Shown here: positions 26,642-35,032 of the stretch, in pieces | How the letters are laid out: each line of letters opens with the position of its first letter | Numbering within the stretch: position 1 is the stretch's first letter | From: Blautia sp. MSJ-19 | Lineage (GTDB): Bacteria > Bacillota > Clostridia > Lachnospirales > Lachnospiraceae | NCBI RefSeq assembly: GCF_018918125.1 | Contig: NZ_JAHLQA010000017.1 | Location: forward strand, 124,001-188,000 | Direction of reading: 5' to 3' | DNA length: 64,000 nt | Program-made: the position numbers and the translations under genes | The notes under the pieces: model-generated | Told to the model about the DNA's origin: nothing | The model's database searches: none | Seen by the model: the letters and a program-made list of their open reading frames with translations, nothing else

Positions 26642-29600
26642 AGATATACATAAAGTTCTTGTAATTGGTTCCGGTCCGATTATCATCGGTCAGGCAGCGG
26701 AATTCGACTATGCAGGTACACAGGCATGCCGTTCTCTGAAAGAAGAAGGCATGGAAGTAGTTCTTCTGAACTCCAACCCTGCTACTATTATGACAGACAA
26801 AGACATTGCAGATAAGGTCTACATCGAGCCACTTACTGTAGAAGTTGTAGAGCAGCTGATCCTCAAAGAACAGCCGGACAGCGTACTTCCGACACTGGGT
26901 GGACAGGCTGGTCTGAACCTTGCGATGGAACTCGAAGAAAAAGGATTCCTGAAAGAACACAACGTTCGTTTGATCGGAACCACAGCAGAGACAATTAAGA
27001 AGGCTGAGGACCGTCAGGAATTTAAAGATACCATGGAAAAAATCGGCGAGCCGGTTGCAGCTTCCAAGGTCGTAACAACTGTAGAAGACGGTGTGGCGTT
27101 CACTAAGAAGATTGGTTATCCGGTTGTTCTTCGTCCGGCTTACACACTTGGTGGAAGCGGCGGTGGTATCGCCAACAACGAATATGAACTGAGAGAAATC
27201 CTCGAGAACGGTCTCAGACTTTCCCGTGTAGGTGAAGTTCTTGTAGAGCGCTGCATCGCAGGATGGAAAGAAATCGAATACGAAGTAATGCGTGACAGTG
27301 CAGGAAACTGCATCACAGTCTGCAACATGGAAAACATTGACCCGGTTGGTGTACATACAGGTGACTCTATCGTAGTTGCTCCGTCCCAGACACTGGGCGA
27401 TAAAGAATACCAGATGCTTCGTACCTCTGCCCTGAATATCATCACAGAACTCGGAATCACAGGTGGATGTAACGTACAGTACGCCCTTCATCCGGAAAGT
27501 TTCGAGTACTGTGTTATCGAAGTAAATCCTCGTGTAAGCCGTTCTTCCGCACTGGCAAGTAAGGCTACCGGTTATCCGATCGCGAAAGTTGCAGCAAAGA
27601 TCGCTCTGGGTTATACACTGGATGAGATCCCGAATGCTATTACCGGTAAAACATACGCAAGTTTCGAGCCAATGCTTGACTACTGTGTAGTTAAGATTCC
27701 GAGACTTCCATTTGATAAATTCATCACAGCCAAAAGAACACTGACTACGCAGATGAAAGCTACCGGTGAGGTTATGAGTATCTGCCATAACTTCGAAGGC
27801 GCACTCATGAAAGCCATCCGTTCTCTGGAACAGCACGTAGACAGCCTGATGTCCTATGACTTTACTGGACTGGATGAGGATGAGCTGATCGACGAGCTGG
27901 CAGTTGTAGATGACCGCCGTATCTGGAAGATTGCAGAAGCGATCCGAAGAGATATTTCCAAAGAATACATTCACAGAATCACCAAGATTGACAGATGGTT
28001 TATTGACAAAATTGCGATTCTGGTAGAGATGGAGCAGGCACTGAAGACTCAGCCGCTGACAGAAGAACTTCTTCTTGAAGCAAAGCGCATGGAGTTCCCG
28101 GACTACGTGATCGCAGATCTCTGTGGAAGAACAGAGGCAGATATCAAGGCTCTCCGTCAGGGTTACAAGATCACAGCTGCTTACAAAATGGTAGATACCT
28201 GTGCCGCTGAATTCGCAGCTGCCACACCATATTATTACTCTGTATATGGCGGAGCGGACACAGAAAACGAAGCCGTATCCACTCATGATAAGAAAAAAGT
28301 CCTCGTCCTTGGTTCCGGACCGATCCGTATCGGACAGGGTATCGAATTCGATTTCTGCTCCGTACATTGTACCTGGGCATTCAAAAAAGAGGGCTATGAG
28401 ACGATCATCGTAAACAACAACCCGGAAACAGTCAGCACCGACTTCGACATCGCAGACAAACTGTACTTCGAGCCGCTGACACCGGAAGATGTGGAAAACA
28501 TCGTAAATATCGAGAAACCGGACGGAGCAGTCGTTCAGTTCGGTGGACAGACCGCGATCAAACTTACCGAAGCACTGATGAAAATGGGAGTCAAGATCCT
28601 TGGAACATCAGCAGAGGACGTTGACGCAGCAGAGGACCGTGAGCTCTTCGACGAGATTCTGGAGAAATGCCAGATCCCGAGACCGAAGGGACACACCGTA
28701 TTTACAGCAGAGGAAGCCAAGAAAGCAGCCAACGAGCTTGGCTATCCGGTACTTGTTCGTCCTTCCTACGTACTTGGTGGACAGGGCATGCGTATTGCAG
28801 TCAGCGATGAGGACGTAGAAGAATATATCGGAATCATCAATCAGATTGCACAGGAACATCCAATCCTGGTAGACAAATATCTGATGGGTAAAGAAATCGA
28901 AGTTGATGCTGTATGTGATGGAGAAGATATCCTGATTCCTGGCATTATGGAGCATATCGAGCGTGCCGGTATCCATTCTGGTGACAGTATCTCTGTATAC
29001 CCGGCACAGACCATCAGTCAGAAAGCCAAAGACACGATTGCAGAGTACACACGCCGTCTGGCACAGGCACTCCATGTAATCGGAATGATCAACATCCAGT
29101 TCATCGTCTGCGGTGAAGAAGTGTATGTGATCGAAGTGAATCCACGTTCCAGCCGTACAGTACCGTACATCAGCAAGGTAACCGGAATCCCGATCGTACC
29201 GCTGGCAACCAAAGTTATTCTGGGATACAAACTCAAAGATATGGGATATACACCGGGACTTCAGCCGGAAGCAAAACATATCGCGATCAAGATGCCGGTA
29301 TTCTCCTTTGAGAAGATCCGTGGTGCAGATATCAGCCTTGGACCGGAAATGAAATCCACAGGAGAGTGCCTTGGTATCGCAGAAAGCTTCAACGAAGCTC
29401 TGTACAAAGCGTTCATCGGAGCTGGCATCAAACTTCCGAAGTACAAGAATATGATCATCACTGTCAAAGATGAAGATCAGCAGGAAGTAGTTCCGATCGC
29501 AAGACGTTTTGAAGCTCTTGGATATCGTATCTATGCAACAAGAGGAACTGCAAGAGTTCTTAAAGAAAACGGTATTAAGGCAATCCGTACCAACAAACTG

Positions 29601-29843
29601 GAACAGCCTGCACCAAACCTTATGGACCTTATTCTCGGCCATAAGATTGATGTTGTCATTGATACACCGCCGCAGGGTGTGGAACATCAGAAAGATGGTT
29701 TCGTAATCCGCAGAAATGCTATCGAGACAGGTGTTAACGTTCTTACCAGTCTGGATACAGCAGAGGCTCTTGTAACCAGTCTTGAGAATACGGACCTTCA
29801 CAACCTGACACTGATCGATATTGCAACGATCGCAAGCAGATAG
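26628..29843 (+). CDS. carB: Carbamoyl-phosphate synthase large subunit
   Basis: A 1071-residue CarB of normal length with two homologous ATP-grasp halves. The first (residues ~1-400) phosphorylates bicarbonate, the second (~550-935) phosphorylates carbamate. Visible signatures are VLVIGSGPIIIGQAAEFDY and its repeat VLVLGSGPIRIGQGIEFDF, the glycine-rich loops TLGGSGGG and VLGGQGMR, and paired EVNPRVSRSSALASKATGYP and EVNPRSSRTVPYISKVTG. The C-terminal ~130 residues are the MGS-like regulatory domain (YATRGTARVL). Codons are strongly biased toward C-ending forms, as in highly expressed genes. The ribosome site GGGAGGAAC lies inside carA, eight bases before ATG. Confidence 0.98.
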   Translation: MPRNKDIHKVLVIGSGPIIIGQAAEFDYAGTQACRSLKEEGMEVVLLNSNPATIMTDKDIADKVYIEPLTVEVVEQLILKEQPDSVLPTLGGQAGLNLAMELEEKGFLKEHNVRLIGTTAETIKKAEDRQEFKDTMEKIGEPVAASKVVTTVEDGVAFTKKIGYPVVLRPAYTLGGSGGGIANNEYELREILENGLRLSRVGEVLVERCIAGWKEIEYEVMRDSAGNCITVCNMENIDPVGVHTGDSIVVAPSQTLGDKEYQMLRTSALNIITELGITGGCNVQYALHPESFEYCVIEVNPRVSRSSALASKATGYPIAKVAAKIALGYTLDEIPNAITGKTYASFEPMLDYCVVKIPRLPFDKFITAKRTLTTQMKATGEVMSICHNFEGALMKAIRSLEQHVDSLMSYDFTGLDEDELIDELAVVDDRRIWKIAEAIRRDISKEYIHRITKIDRWFIDKIAILVEMEQALKTQPLTEELLLEAKRMEFPDYVIADLCGRTEADIKALRQGYKITAAYKMVDTCAAEFAAATPYYYSVYGGADTENEAVSTHDKKKVLVLGSGPIRIGQGIEFDFCSVHCTWAFKKEGYETIIVNNNPETVSTDFDIADKLYFEPLTPEDVENIVNIEKPDGAVVQFGGQTAIKLTEALMKMGVKILGTSAEDVDAAEDRELFDEILEKCQIPRPKGHTVFTAEEAKKAANELGYPVLVRPSYVLGGQGMRIAVSDEDVEEYIGIINQIAQEHPILVDKYLMGKEIEVDAVCDGEDILIPGIMEHIERAGIHSGDSISVYPAQTISQKAKDTIAEYTRRLAQALHVIGMINIQFIVCGEEVYVIEVNPRSSRTVPYISKVTGIPIVPLATKVILGYKLKDMGYTPGLQPEAKHIAIKMPVFSFEKIRGADISLGPEMKSTGECLGIAESFNEALYKAFIGAGIKLPKYKNMIITVKDEDQQEVVPIARRFEALGYRIYATRGTARVLKENGIKAIRTNKLEQPAPNLMDLILGHKIDVVIDTPPQGVEHQKDGFVIRRNAIETGVNVLTSLDTAEALVTSLENTDLHNLTLIDIATIASR

Positions 29844-29872
29844 GTTAAAATTCATATAATATAAAATTACTG

Positions 29873-29907
29873 ACCGGAGAGACAGAAACTTTGTTTCTCC
29901 GGTTTTA
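29873..29907 (+). terminator. Terminator of carAB
   Basis: An 8-bp stem ACCGGAGA / TCTCCGGT followed by TTTAT. An alternative inner stem AGAAAC/GTTTCT can also form. Confidence 0.75.
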
Positions 29908-29963
29908 TGTATGACGGCAAACCTAAACAAAAGCTAAACTTTCAAATAAAATCCATCGAAAGG

Positions 29964-29992
29964 TTTACGAAGAGCAGAAAGTGTAATATACT
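29964..29992 (+). promoter_or_regulatory. Predicted promoter of uppP
   Basis: TTTACG-N17-TATACT. It would start transcription near 29999, leaving a leader of about 115 bases. The last bases of the -10 overlap the left arm of an inverted repeat described separately. Confidence 0.5.
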
Positions 29993-30079
29993 GATACAAG
30001 TGGGATGATAATCCCGCGATATGCGAATAGCGGGTAGGATTATGAAAGTGCGGAGCACGGAGTAATCCGTAAGTATCAG
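29991..30079 (+). promoter_or_regulatory. Structured leader upstream of uppP, possible riboswitch-like element
   Basis: Nested inverted repeats fill this stretch just before uppP. CTGATAC (29991) pairs with GTATCAG (30073). GGGAT-GATA-ATCCC forms a hairpin at 30002-30015, and its 3' arm competes with CCCGC/GCGGG (30013/30030). GGATTA (30037) pairs with TAATCC (30063) and encloses GTGC-GGA-GCAC. The right edge is 20 bases before the GAGAGG ribosome site. I recognise no known riboswitch consensus. If the predicted promoter is right, the first arm lies at or before the transcript start and only the inner hairpins would be RNA. Confidence 0.45.
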
Positions 30080-30113
30080 AAACAAAGAAAATAGAGTAGA
30101 GAGGAAAAGAAAC

Positions 30114-31016
30114 ATGAGTGTTTTGGAGTTTATAAAAGTTGTGATCCTCGGCATCGTAGAGGGAATCACAGAATGGCTTCCAATCAGCAGTACCGGTCAT
30201 ATGATCCTGGTAGATGAGTTCATCAAGATGGATATGACCACAGAATTCAAAGACTTTTTCCTGGTAGTCATTCAGCTTGGTGCGATCCTTGCGGTCGTAG
30301 TCCTGTACTGGGGGAAATTATGGCCGTTTTACATAAGGCAGATTCCGAAGAAAAAGAAGGCACAGCTTGCCCGTAAGAATCCGGTTGCCCGTGTTGCGCT
30401 GACCTTTGTTGAGAAGTTCTGTGATAAGGACAAATGGATTCTCTGGTTCAAGATTCTGGTAGCATGTATTCCGACGATCGTGATCGCGCTTCCATTCAAT
30501 GATTTTATCGAAGAAAAGTTCAACAATTATGTGGTCGTTGCAATCGCTCTGATCGTGTATGGTGTGATCTTCATTCTTGTTGAGAACTACAATAAGAGAA
30601 GAAAGCCGACTTGCACTTCTCTTGAGAATCTGAGCTTTGGTACCGCGTTTAAAATTGGCATTTTCCAGGTCCTGTCAGTAGTTCCGGGAACTTCCCGTTC
30701 CGGTTCTACGATCATCGGAGGTATCCTTGTAGGTACATCCAGAACGGTGGCAGCAGAATTTACTTTCTTCCTGGCAATTCCGGTTATGTTCGGAGCCAGC
30801 CTTCTGAAGCTGGTAAAGTTTGGTTTTGCATTTACACCGGCAGAGATCCTGACACTGGTGACAGGCGTGGTAGTAGCATTTTTTGTTTCTGTCATTGCAA
30901 TCAAATTCCTGATGGGATATATCAAGAAACATGATTTCAAGGCATTTGGATGGTATCGTATCGTACTCGGTATCCTTGTACTCGGATACTTTTTAGGAAG
31001 AAATTTCCTTGGATAA
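30114..31016 (+). CDS. uppP: Undecaprenyl-diphosphatase UppP (BacA)
   Basis: A 300-residue multi-helix membrane enzyme that converts undecaprenyl pyrophosphate to the monophosphate, recycling the carrier for peptidoglycan, teichoic acid and polysaccharide synthesis; extra copies give bacitracin resistance. The two signature motifs are present: [18 protein letters not shown] near the N-terminus and [15 protein letters not shown] around residue 190, whose Glu, Ser, Thr and Arg residues form the active site. Length is slightly above the usual 265-280 because of a loop near residues 75-115 ([13 protein letters not shown]). It is preceded by a structured leader and stands alone between terminators. 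It supplies the carrier needed by the glycan locus at the left of the window. Confidence 0.95.
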   Translation: MSVLEFIKVVILGIVEGITEWLPISSTGHMILVDEFIKMDMTTEFKDFFLVVIQLGAILAVVVLYWGKLWPFYIRQIPKKKKAQLARKNPVARVALTFVEKFCDKDKWILWFKILVACIPTIVIALPFNDFIEEKFNNYVVVAIALIVYGVIFILVENYNKRRKPTCTSLENLSFGTAFKIGIFQVLSVVPGTSRSGSTIIGGILVGTSRTVAAEFTFFLAIPVMFGASLLKLVKFGFAFTPAEILTLVTGVVVAFFVSVIAIKFLMGYIKKHDFKAFGWYRIVLGILVLGYFLGRNFLG

Positions 31017-31056
31017 TGCCTGCTTAACTGAATAAAAGAGGAACCGAAACAGAATG

Positions 31057-31101
31057 ATCTGGCTGCTGTGCATAATTGCAACAGCAGCCAGATTTGACTT
31101 T
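31057..31101 (+). terminator. Terminator of uppP
   Basis: A perfect 13-bp stem, ATCTGGCTGCTGT / ACAGCAGCCAGAT, with an 11-base loop and TTGACTTTTG after it. The start of the tail doubles as the -35 box of the next promoter. Confidence 0.8.
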
Positions 31102-31122
31102 TGCGGGCATCCATGGGATAAT
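31094..31122 (+). promoter_or_regulatory. Promoter of the lipoprotein gene
   Basis: TTGACT-N17-GATAAT, 65 bases before ATG 31187. It is fused directly to the uppP terminator hairpin. Confidence 0.65.
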
Positions 31123-31186
31123 AGCAGAAGTGTAAAAAAGAAAAACAGATATGACGGCTTTTTACAGCCGGAAAGGATGGCAGATA

Positions 31187-32062
31187 ATGAAAGCAAAATA
31201 TATAGCAGTTGTACTTGGTACTGCAATGGCAGTCACTATGGCAGGATGTGGATTTTCCAAATCAGCAGCAGAAGTAACTCCTACACCGATAGCAACACCG
31301 ACACCGACAGAAGTTCCGGCAACAGTAACACCGGTACCGACTTCCACACCGGCACCAAAGGTGATCGGAGTAAAGACTTCTCAGGCAAAATACATCTATC
31401 TTACTAATGGGCTGCAGGATGATCTGAGAGAAATTTATCTGATGACTTCCGGCGGAACAGACTGGGGTAAGAACCTGATCCCATCTGAATCTTCCGTAAA
31501 AGCATCTGAACAGGTACAGATGTTCTATACACCGGAAACTACGGCTTCTGACAGCAGTGATGAGTCTGAAGAGTCAGCATCTACAACGGTTTATGATCTG
31601 AAGATCGTAACTTCCAAAGGAGAGGCATATGAAATCTACAGTGTGGATCTGAGTGATATGGAAAAAGCTTCTCTTGCATATGATGAGGAATCCTCTACGG
31701 CATATCTCAGATATACCAGTCTTGCTGACAAGAGTGAAAAGGATACAAAAGGAAATTCTCAGCAGACAGCATCGGATGTTTCCAGCAGCTCTGACAGCAG
31801 TGATACTTCTTCCTACAGTTATGATGACAGCAGTTCTGACAGCAGTTACGATGATGGCAGCAGCTCTGACGACAGCAGCTATGATAACAGTTATGACGAC
31901 AGCAATTACGATGATGGCAGCTCTGATGACAGCAGTTATGATGACGGAAGCTCTGATGATGGTGACGATGGAAGTTACGATGACGGAAGCTATGATGATG
32001 GCAGTGACTATGTAGATGAAGGCAGTGATTCTGAGGATAATGGAGTAGAGTGGGACTACTGA
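31187..32062 (+). CDS. Putative lipoprotein with Pro/Thr linker and Ser/Asp/Tyr-rich tail
   Basis: A 291-residue predicted lipoprotein of unknown function. ATG 31187 is used because AAAGGATGG precedes it and the product then starts with a lipoprotein signal (helix, lipobox TMAGC; Cys at about residue 21). A Thr/Pro linker (TPTPIATPTPTEVP) leads to a compact domain (residues ~55-180, YIYLTNGLQDDLREIYLM). The last ~100 residues are almost only Ser, Asp, Tyr and Gly (SSYDDGSSDD). The middle domain, with its regular hydrophobic spacing, could be a beta-sandwich sensor or binding module. The tail resembles that of the LCP protein at 16233 in composition, though not in repeat unit. It is monocistronic, with its own promoter. 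Confidence 0.7.
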   Translation: MKAKYIAVVLGTAMAVTMAGCGFSKSAAEVTPTPIATPTPTEVPATVTPVPTSTPAPKVIGVKTSQAKYIYLTNGLQDDLREIYLMTSGGTDWGKNLIPSESSVKASEQVQMFYTPETTASDSSDESEESASTTVYDLKIVTSKGEAYEIYSVDLSDMEKASLAYDEESSTAYLRYTSLADKSEKDTKGNSQQTASDVSSSSDSSDTSSYSYDDSSSDSSYDDGSSSDDSSYDNSYDDSNYDDGSSDDSSYDDGSSDDGDDGSYDDGSYDDGSDYVDEGSDSEDNGVEWDY

Positions 32063-32116
32063 AAATCTTTTTAGAGGTTCTATAGAGAATATCTATTGCG
32101 AAATGCTACAGATAAA

Positions 32117-32145
32117 TTGACTTGAATTTTTTGTACAGGTAAAAT
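32117..32145 (+). promoter_or_regulatory. Promoter of modABC
   Basis: TTGACT-N17-TAAAAT, 66 bases before the modA start. The leader is too short and unstructured for a molybdenum-cofactor riboswitch, and no ModE-type palindrome is clear. Confidence 0.7.
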
Positions 32146-32211
32146 AAATTTATTGGTTCTGACTGAATGTTACAGCAGAACAGATACGACAGAAAAGATG
32201 GGAGATTTATC

Positions 32212-33069
32212 ATGAAGAAAAAATTATTTACTGTAATGCTGGCTGGTGTTATGGCAGCAGGAATGGGTGCAGGAAGTATACAGGCAGCAGTTGCAGAGGA
32301 GGCAAGCGGCGATGTTTATGTATTTATCGCAGCAAGTCTTGCAAATGCAATGGATGTGATACAGAAAGATTTTAATGAAGAATATCCGGACGTTAACATT
32401 CTTTTCAATGCAGACAGTTCAGGTACACTGCAGACACAGATTGAAGAGGGTTCCAGGTGCGACATTTTCTTCTCAGCAGCAACCAAACAGATGGATGCAC
32501 TGGTAGATGAAGAACTGGCAAAGAAAGATTCTGTAGTGGATCTTCTGGAGAATAAAGTCGTTCTGATCAAACCAAAGGATGGAGAGACAAAGGTTACTGG
32601 TTTTGAAAACATCACAGATGCGGAGAATATCGCACTTGCAGGAGAAGACGTTCCGGTTGGACAGTATTCCCGTGAAATCTTCAAAAACCTTGGTATTGAA
32701 GATGATGTCAACAAAATGGAGATCAATGAAGGAAAGAACGTAACAGATGTACTTGCATCTGTCAGTGAAGGAAGTAACGAGATTGGTATCGTATATGCAA
32801 CAGACGCTGCATCCGTTGCAGACAAAGTCGATATTATCGCAGAAGCTCCGGCAGGCTCTCTGGAAACACCGGTTCTTTATCCGGCAGGTCTGACTGTAGA
32901 TACAGAAGCATCTGACTCTGAAGCTGCAGCAGCAGAAGCATTTCTGGAATACCTTCAGACAGAGGACGCTATGAAAGTATTCGAAGAATATGGCTTTGCT
33001 GAATACAAAGCAGATGACAAAAAAGATGAGGCTGCAGAAGACACAGAAACTACAGAAGAAGCAAAATAA
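32212..33069 (+). CDS. modA: Molybdate ABC transporter substrate-binding protein
   Basis: A 285-residue periplasmic-binding-type protein that captures molybdate or tungstate for ModBC. ATG 32212 is chosen over an upstream in-frame ATG because GGGAG precedes it and a signal peptide follows at once (cut near IQAAVAEE). Family motifs are FIAASLANAMD, NADSSGTLQTQIEEG, DIFFSAATKQMD and GIVYATDAAS, whose Ser and backbone positions bind the oxyanion. There is no lipobox Cys, unusual for a Gram-positive binding protein, so retention must rely on an uncleaved signal or on binding to the permease. The C-terminal ~18 residues are a charged tail (DDKKDEAAEDTE). It heads modABC. Confidence 0.93.
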   Translation: MKKKLFTVMLAGVMAAGMGAGSIQAAVAEEASGDVYVFIAASLANAMDVIQKDFNEEYPDVNILFNADSSGTLQTQIEEGSRCDIFFSAATKQMDALVDEELAKKDSVVDLLENKVVLIKPKDGETKVTGFENITDAENIALAGEDVPVGQYSREIFKNLGIEDDVNKMEINEGKNVTDVLASVSEGSNEIGIVYATDAASVADKVDIIAEAPAGSLETPVLYPAGLTVDTEASDSEAAAAEAFLEYLQTEDAMKVFEEYGFAEYKADDKKDEAAEDTETTEEAK

Positions 33070-33135
33070 TTGCTATCTGTAAACAGTAATGGATCAGTTT
33101 ACTGTAAAAAGTTACCGAAATAAAAATTACATATA

Positions 33136-33166
33136 AAAGGGGCTGCATATATGTCAGCTCCTTTTT
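33136..33166 (+). terminator. Partial terminator between modA and modB
   Basis: AAAGGGGCTG / CAGCTCCTTT forms a 10-bp stem followed by TT and G. A second hairpin (ACAGTAA/TTACTGT, 33083-33105) precedes it. Since modBC have no other promoter, this probably lets through part of transcription and keeps the binding protein in excess. Confidence 0.6.
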
Positions 33167-33197
33167 GTAGATACAGAAAGACAGAGAAGGAAAGAAA

Positions 33198-33890
33198 ATG
33201 GAATTTTTGCAGGAAATTAACTGGAGTCCACTGTGGATTTCTTTAAAGACTGGTGCGGTGGCTACGACCATTGCCTTTTTTCTGGGAATATTCTGCGCCC
33301 GCAAGATTATGAAGATGAGACCGATATCGCGAGCTGTCTGGGATGGAATCCTGACTATGCCACTTGTGCTGCCTCCGACAGTTGCCGGATTTTTTCTGCT
33401 TTTGCTCTTCAGTCTCAGAAGACCGTTCGGAAAGTTCCTTTTGACAAATTTTGATTTTAAAGTGGTCCAGACATGGAAAGGCTGTGTGATCGCGGCGGCA
33501 GTGATTGCTTTTCCTCTGATGTATCGCAATGCAAGGGCTGCTTTTGAGCAGGTGGACGTGAATCTGATCTATGCGGGACAGACGCTTGGAATGAGTGACT
33601 GGAAAATTTTCTGGAAGGTAATCGTTCCGGCAGCAGGACCGGGAATTGCATCCGGTACAGTGCTGGCATTTGCCAGAGCGATTGGAGAGTATGGGGCGAC
33701 TTCCATGCTGGCGGGCAATATCCTTGGAAAAACAAGAACGGTATCTGTGGCGATCGCGGCAGAGACTTCGGCAGGAAACTATGATATTGCAGGCTTCTGG
33801 GTTGTGATAATCGTTGTGATCTCCTTTGCAATCGTGGCACTGATCAATATCGTCTCGGGAAAAGGCATGAAGAGTAGAAGGTGGATCTGA
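33198..33890 (+). CDS. modB: Molybdate ABC transporter permease
   Basis: A 230-residue permease with five or six membrane helices. The EAA-type loop that contacts the ATPase is visible around residues 135-160 (AGQTLGMSDWKIFWKVIVPAAGPGI). GEYGATSMLAGNI near residue 175 is typical of ModB. Length matches the family (about 220-230). AAGGAAAG precedes ATG 33198. Its stop codon shares one base with the modC start. It moves molybdate across the membrane using energy supplied by ModC. Confidence 0.95.
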   Translation: MEFLQEINWSPLWISLKTGAVATTIAFFLGIFCARKIMKMRPISRAVWDGILTMPLVLPPTVAGFFLLLLFSLRRPFGKFLLTNFDFKVVQTWKGCVIAAAVIAFPLMYRNARAAFEQVDVNLIYAGQTLGMSDWKIFWKVIVPAAGPGIASGTVLAFARAIGEYGATSMLAGNILGKTRTVSVAIAAETSAGNYDIAGFWVVIIVVISFAIVALINIVSGKGMKSRRWI

Positions 33891-34939
33891 TGGCAATACA
33901 GGTAGATATAGAAAAGAATTTTAAGGGATTTTCTCTTAAGTCGACATTTGAGAGTAATGCATCGACAACAGGAATCCTTGGGGCATCCGGAAGCGGAAAG
34001 AGTATGACGCTTCGCTGCATTGCCGGTATTGAGAAACCGGATAAAGGCAAAATCGTGATTAATGGAAAAACGGTCTTTGACTCAGAAAAAAAAATCAATC
34101 TCAAGCCACAGGAACGGCGAATTGGATATCTGTTCCAGAACTATGCACTGTTTCCGACGATGACAGTAAAGGATAATATTTTGTGTGGATATCGTGGAGC
34201 AAAAGAACAGAGGGAAGAAAAGGTCTGTGATTTTATCAGACGGTATCAGCTCGACGGACTGGAGAATCGTTATCCGTCACAGCTTTCCGGCGGACAGCAG
34301 CAGCGCGTGGCGCTTGCGAGAATGATGATCGGAGAACCGGAGGTAATCCTTCTGGATGAGCCATTTTCTGCACTGGATGGCTACCTGAAGGATGTGCTGC
34401 AAAAAGATATGAAGGAATTTCTCAAACAGTATTCCGGTGATATGCTGATGGTAACCCACAGTCGTGATGAGGCGTTTCGTTTCTGTAATGAACTGATGCT
34501 TTTAAAGGAAGGGAAGACCCTGATCTTTGGAGAAACAAGAGCGTTGTTTGAACAGCCACAGCTTCTGGATGCTTCCAGACTGACCGGTTGTAAAAATAAT
34601 TCCCGTATTGAACGACTGGGAGATCATGAGGTATATGCGGTTGACTGGGGAATTTCATTACATACAGAACAAAAAGTGGAACCAGATATAACACATATTG
34701 CAATTCGCGGACACTGGATCGTACCGACGGATCAGCCGGGACAGAACTGTCTGTCATTTGAGACATCTGAGTATGTGGAAACAACTTTTGAACATCAGTA
34801 TCTGGTGACGAATTCGAATGTGAAAGATGGTGCAGCATTATGGTGGATGCGTCCGAAGAACAGTTTCCGGGATGATCATGATGAAAATCTTCCGGCATAC
34901 CTGTATCTTCCGCCGGAGCATCTGATGCTGCTGAAATAA
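33890..34939 (+). CDS. modC: Molybdate ABC transporter ATP-binding protein
   Basis: A 349-residue ABC ATPase: Walker A GASGSGKS, Q-loop FQNYALFP, signature LSGGQQQRVALARMM, Walker B VILLDEPFSALD and switch His in MVTHSRDEA. The region beyond ~residue 230 matches the position of the oxyanion-binding TOBE-type regulatory domain, though its motifs are weak. ATG 33890 overlaps the modB stop in TGATG and has AAGGTGG seven bases upstream; the in-frame GTG at 33881 is part of that ribosome site and is not preferred. The strict overlap implies coupled translation of permease and ATPase. Confidence 0.93.
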   Translation: MAIQVDIEKNFKGFSLKSTFESNASTTGILGASGSGKSMTLRCIAGIEKPDKGKIVINGKTVFDSEKKINLKPQERRIGYLFQNYALFPTMTVKDNILCGYRGAKEQREEKVCDFIRRYQLDGLENRYPSQLSGGQQQRVALARMMIGEPEVILLDEPFSALDGYLKDVLQKDMKEFLKQYSGDMLMVTHSRDEAFRFCNELMLLKEGKTLIFGETRALFEQPQLLDASRLTGCKNNSRIERLGDHEVYAVDWGISLHTEQKVEPDITHIAIRGHWIVPTDQPGQNCLSFETSEYVETTFEHQYLVTNSNVKDGAALWWMRPKNSFRDDHDENLPAYLYLPPEHLMLLK

Positions 34940-34967
34940 AAGAAAAGAGAATACAGACAAAAGGAAG

Positions 34968-35016
34968 CAGGAATCTTTATGGAGTATGCTTATTCCAAAA
35001 GATTCCTGTTTTGTTG
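34968..35016 (+). terminator. Terminator between modC and cdaR (convergent)
   Basis: CAGGAATCTT / AAGATTCCTG (10 bp) with a second imperfect stem inside (GGAGTA/TATTCC), followed by TTTTGTTGT. It may serve both converging genes. Confidence 0.75.
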
Positions 35017-35032
35017 TAAAAGAAAAGAATTT

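Noticed and set aside
26601-29930. Long minus-strand frames opposite carB.
   Set aside because: They are antisense shadows caused by the codon bias of carB; products are Cys/Phe-rich and without recognisable domains.
29900-29975. Similarity of GGCAAACC and GAAAGG near uppP to a c-di-GMP-I riboswitch.
   Set aside because: The second half of the consensus (GGGACGCAAAGCC-like) is absent and pairing does not match.
32146-32211. A molybdenum-cofactor riboswitch in front of modA.
   Set aside because: The leader is under 70 bases and lacks the known fold and conserved segments.
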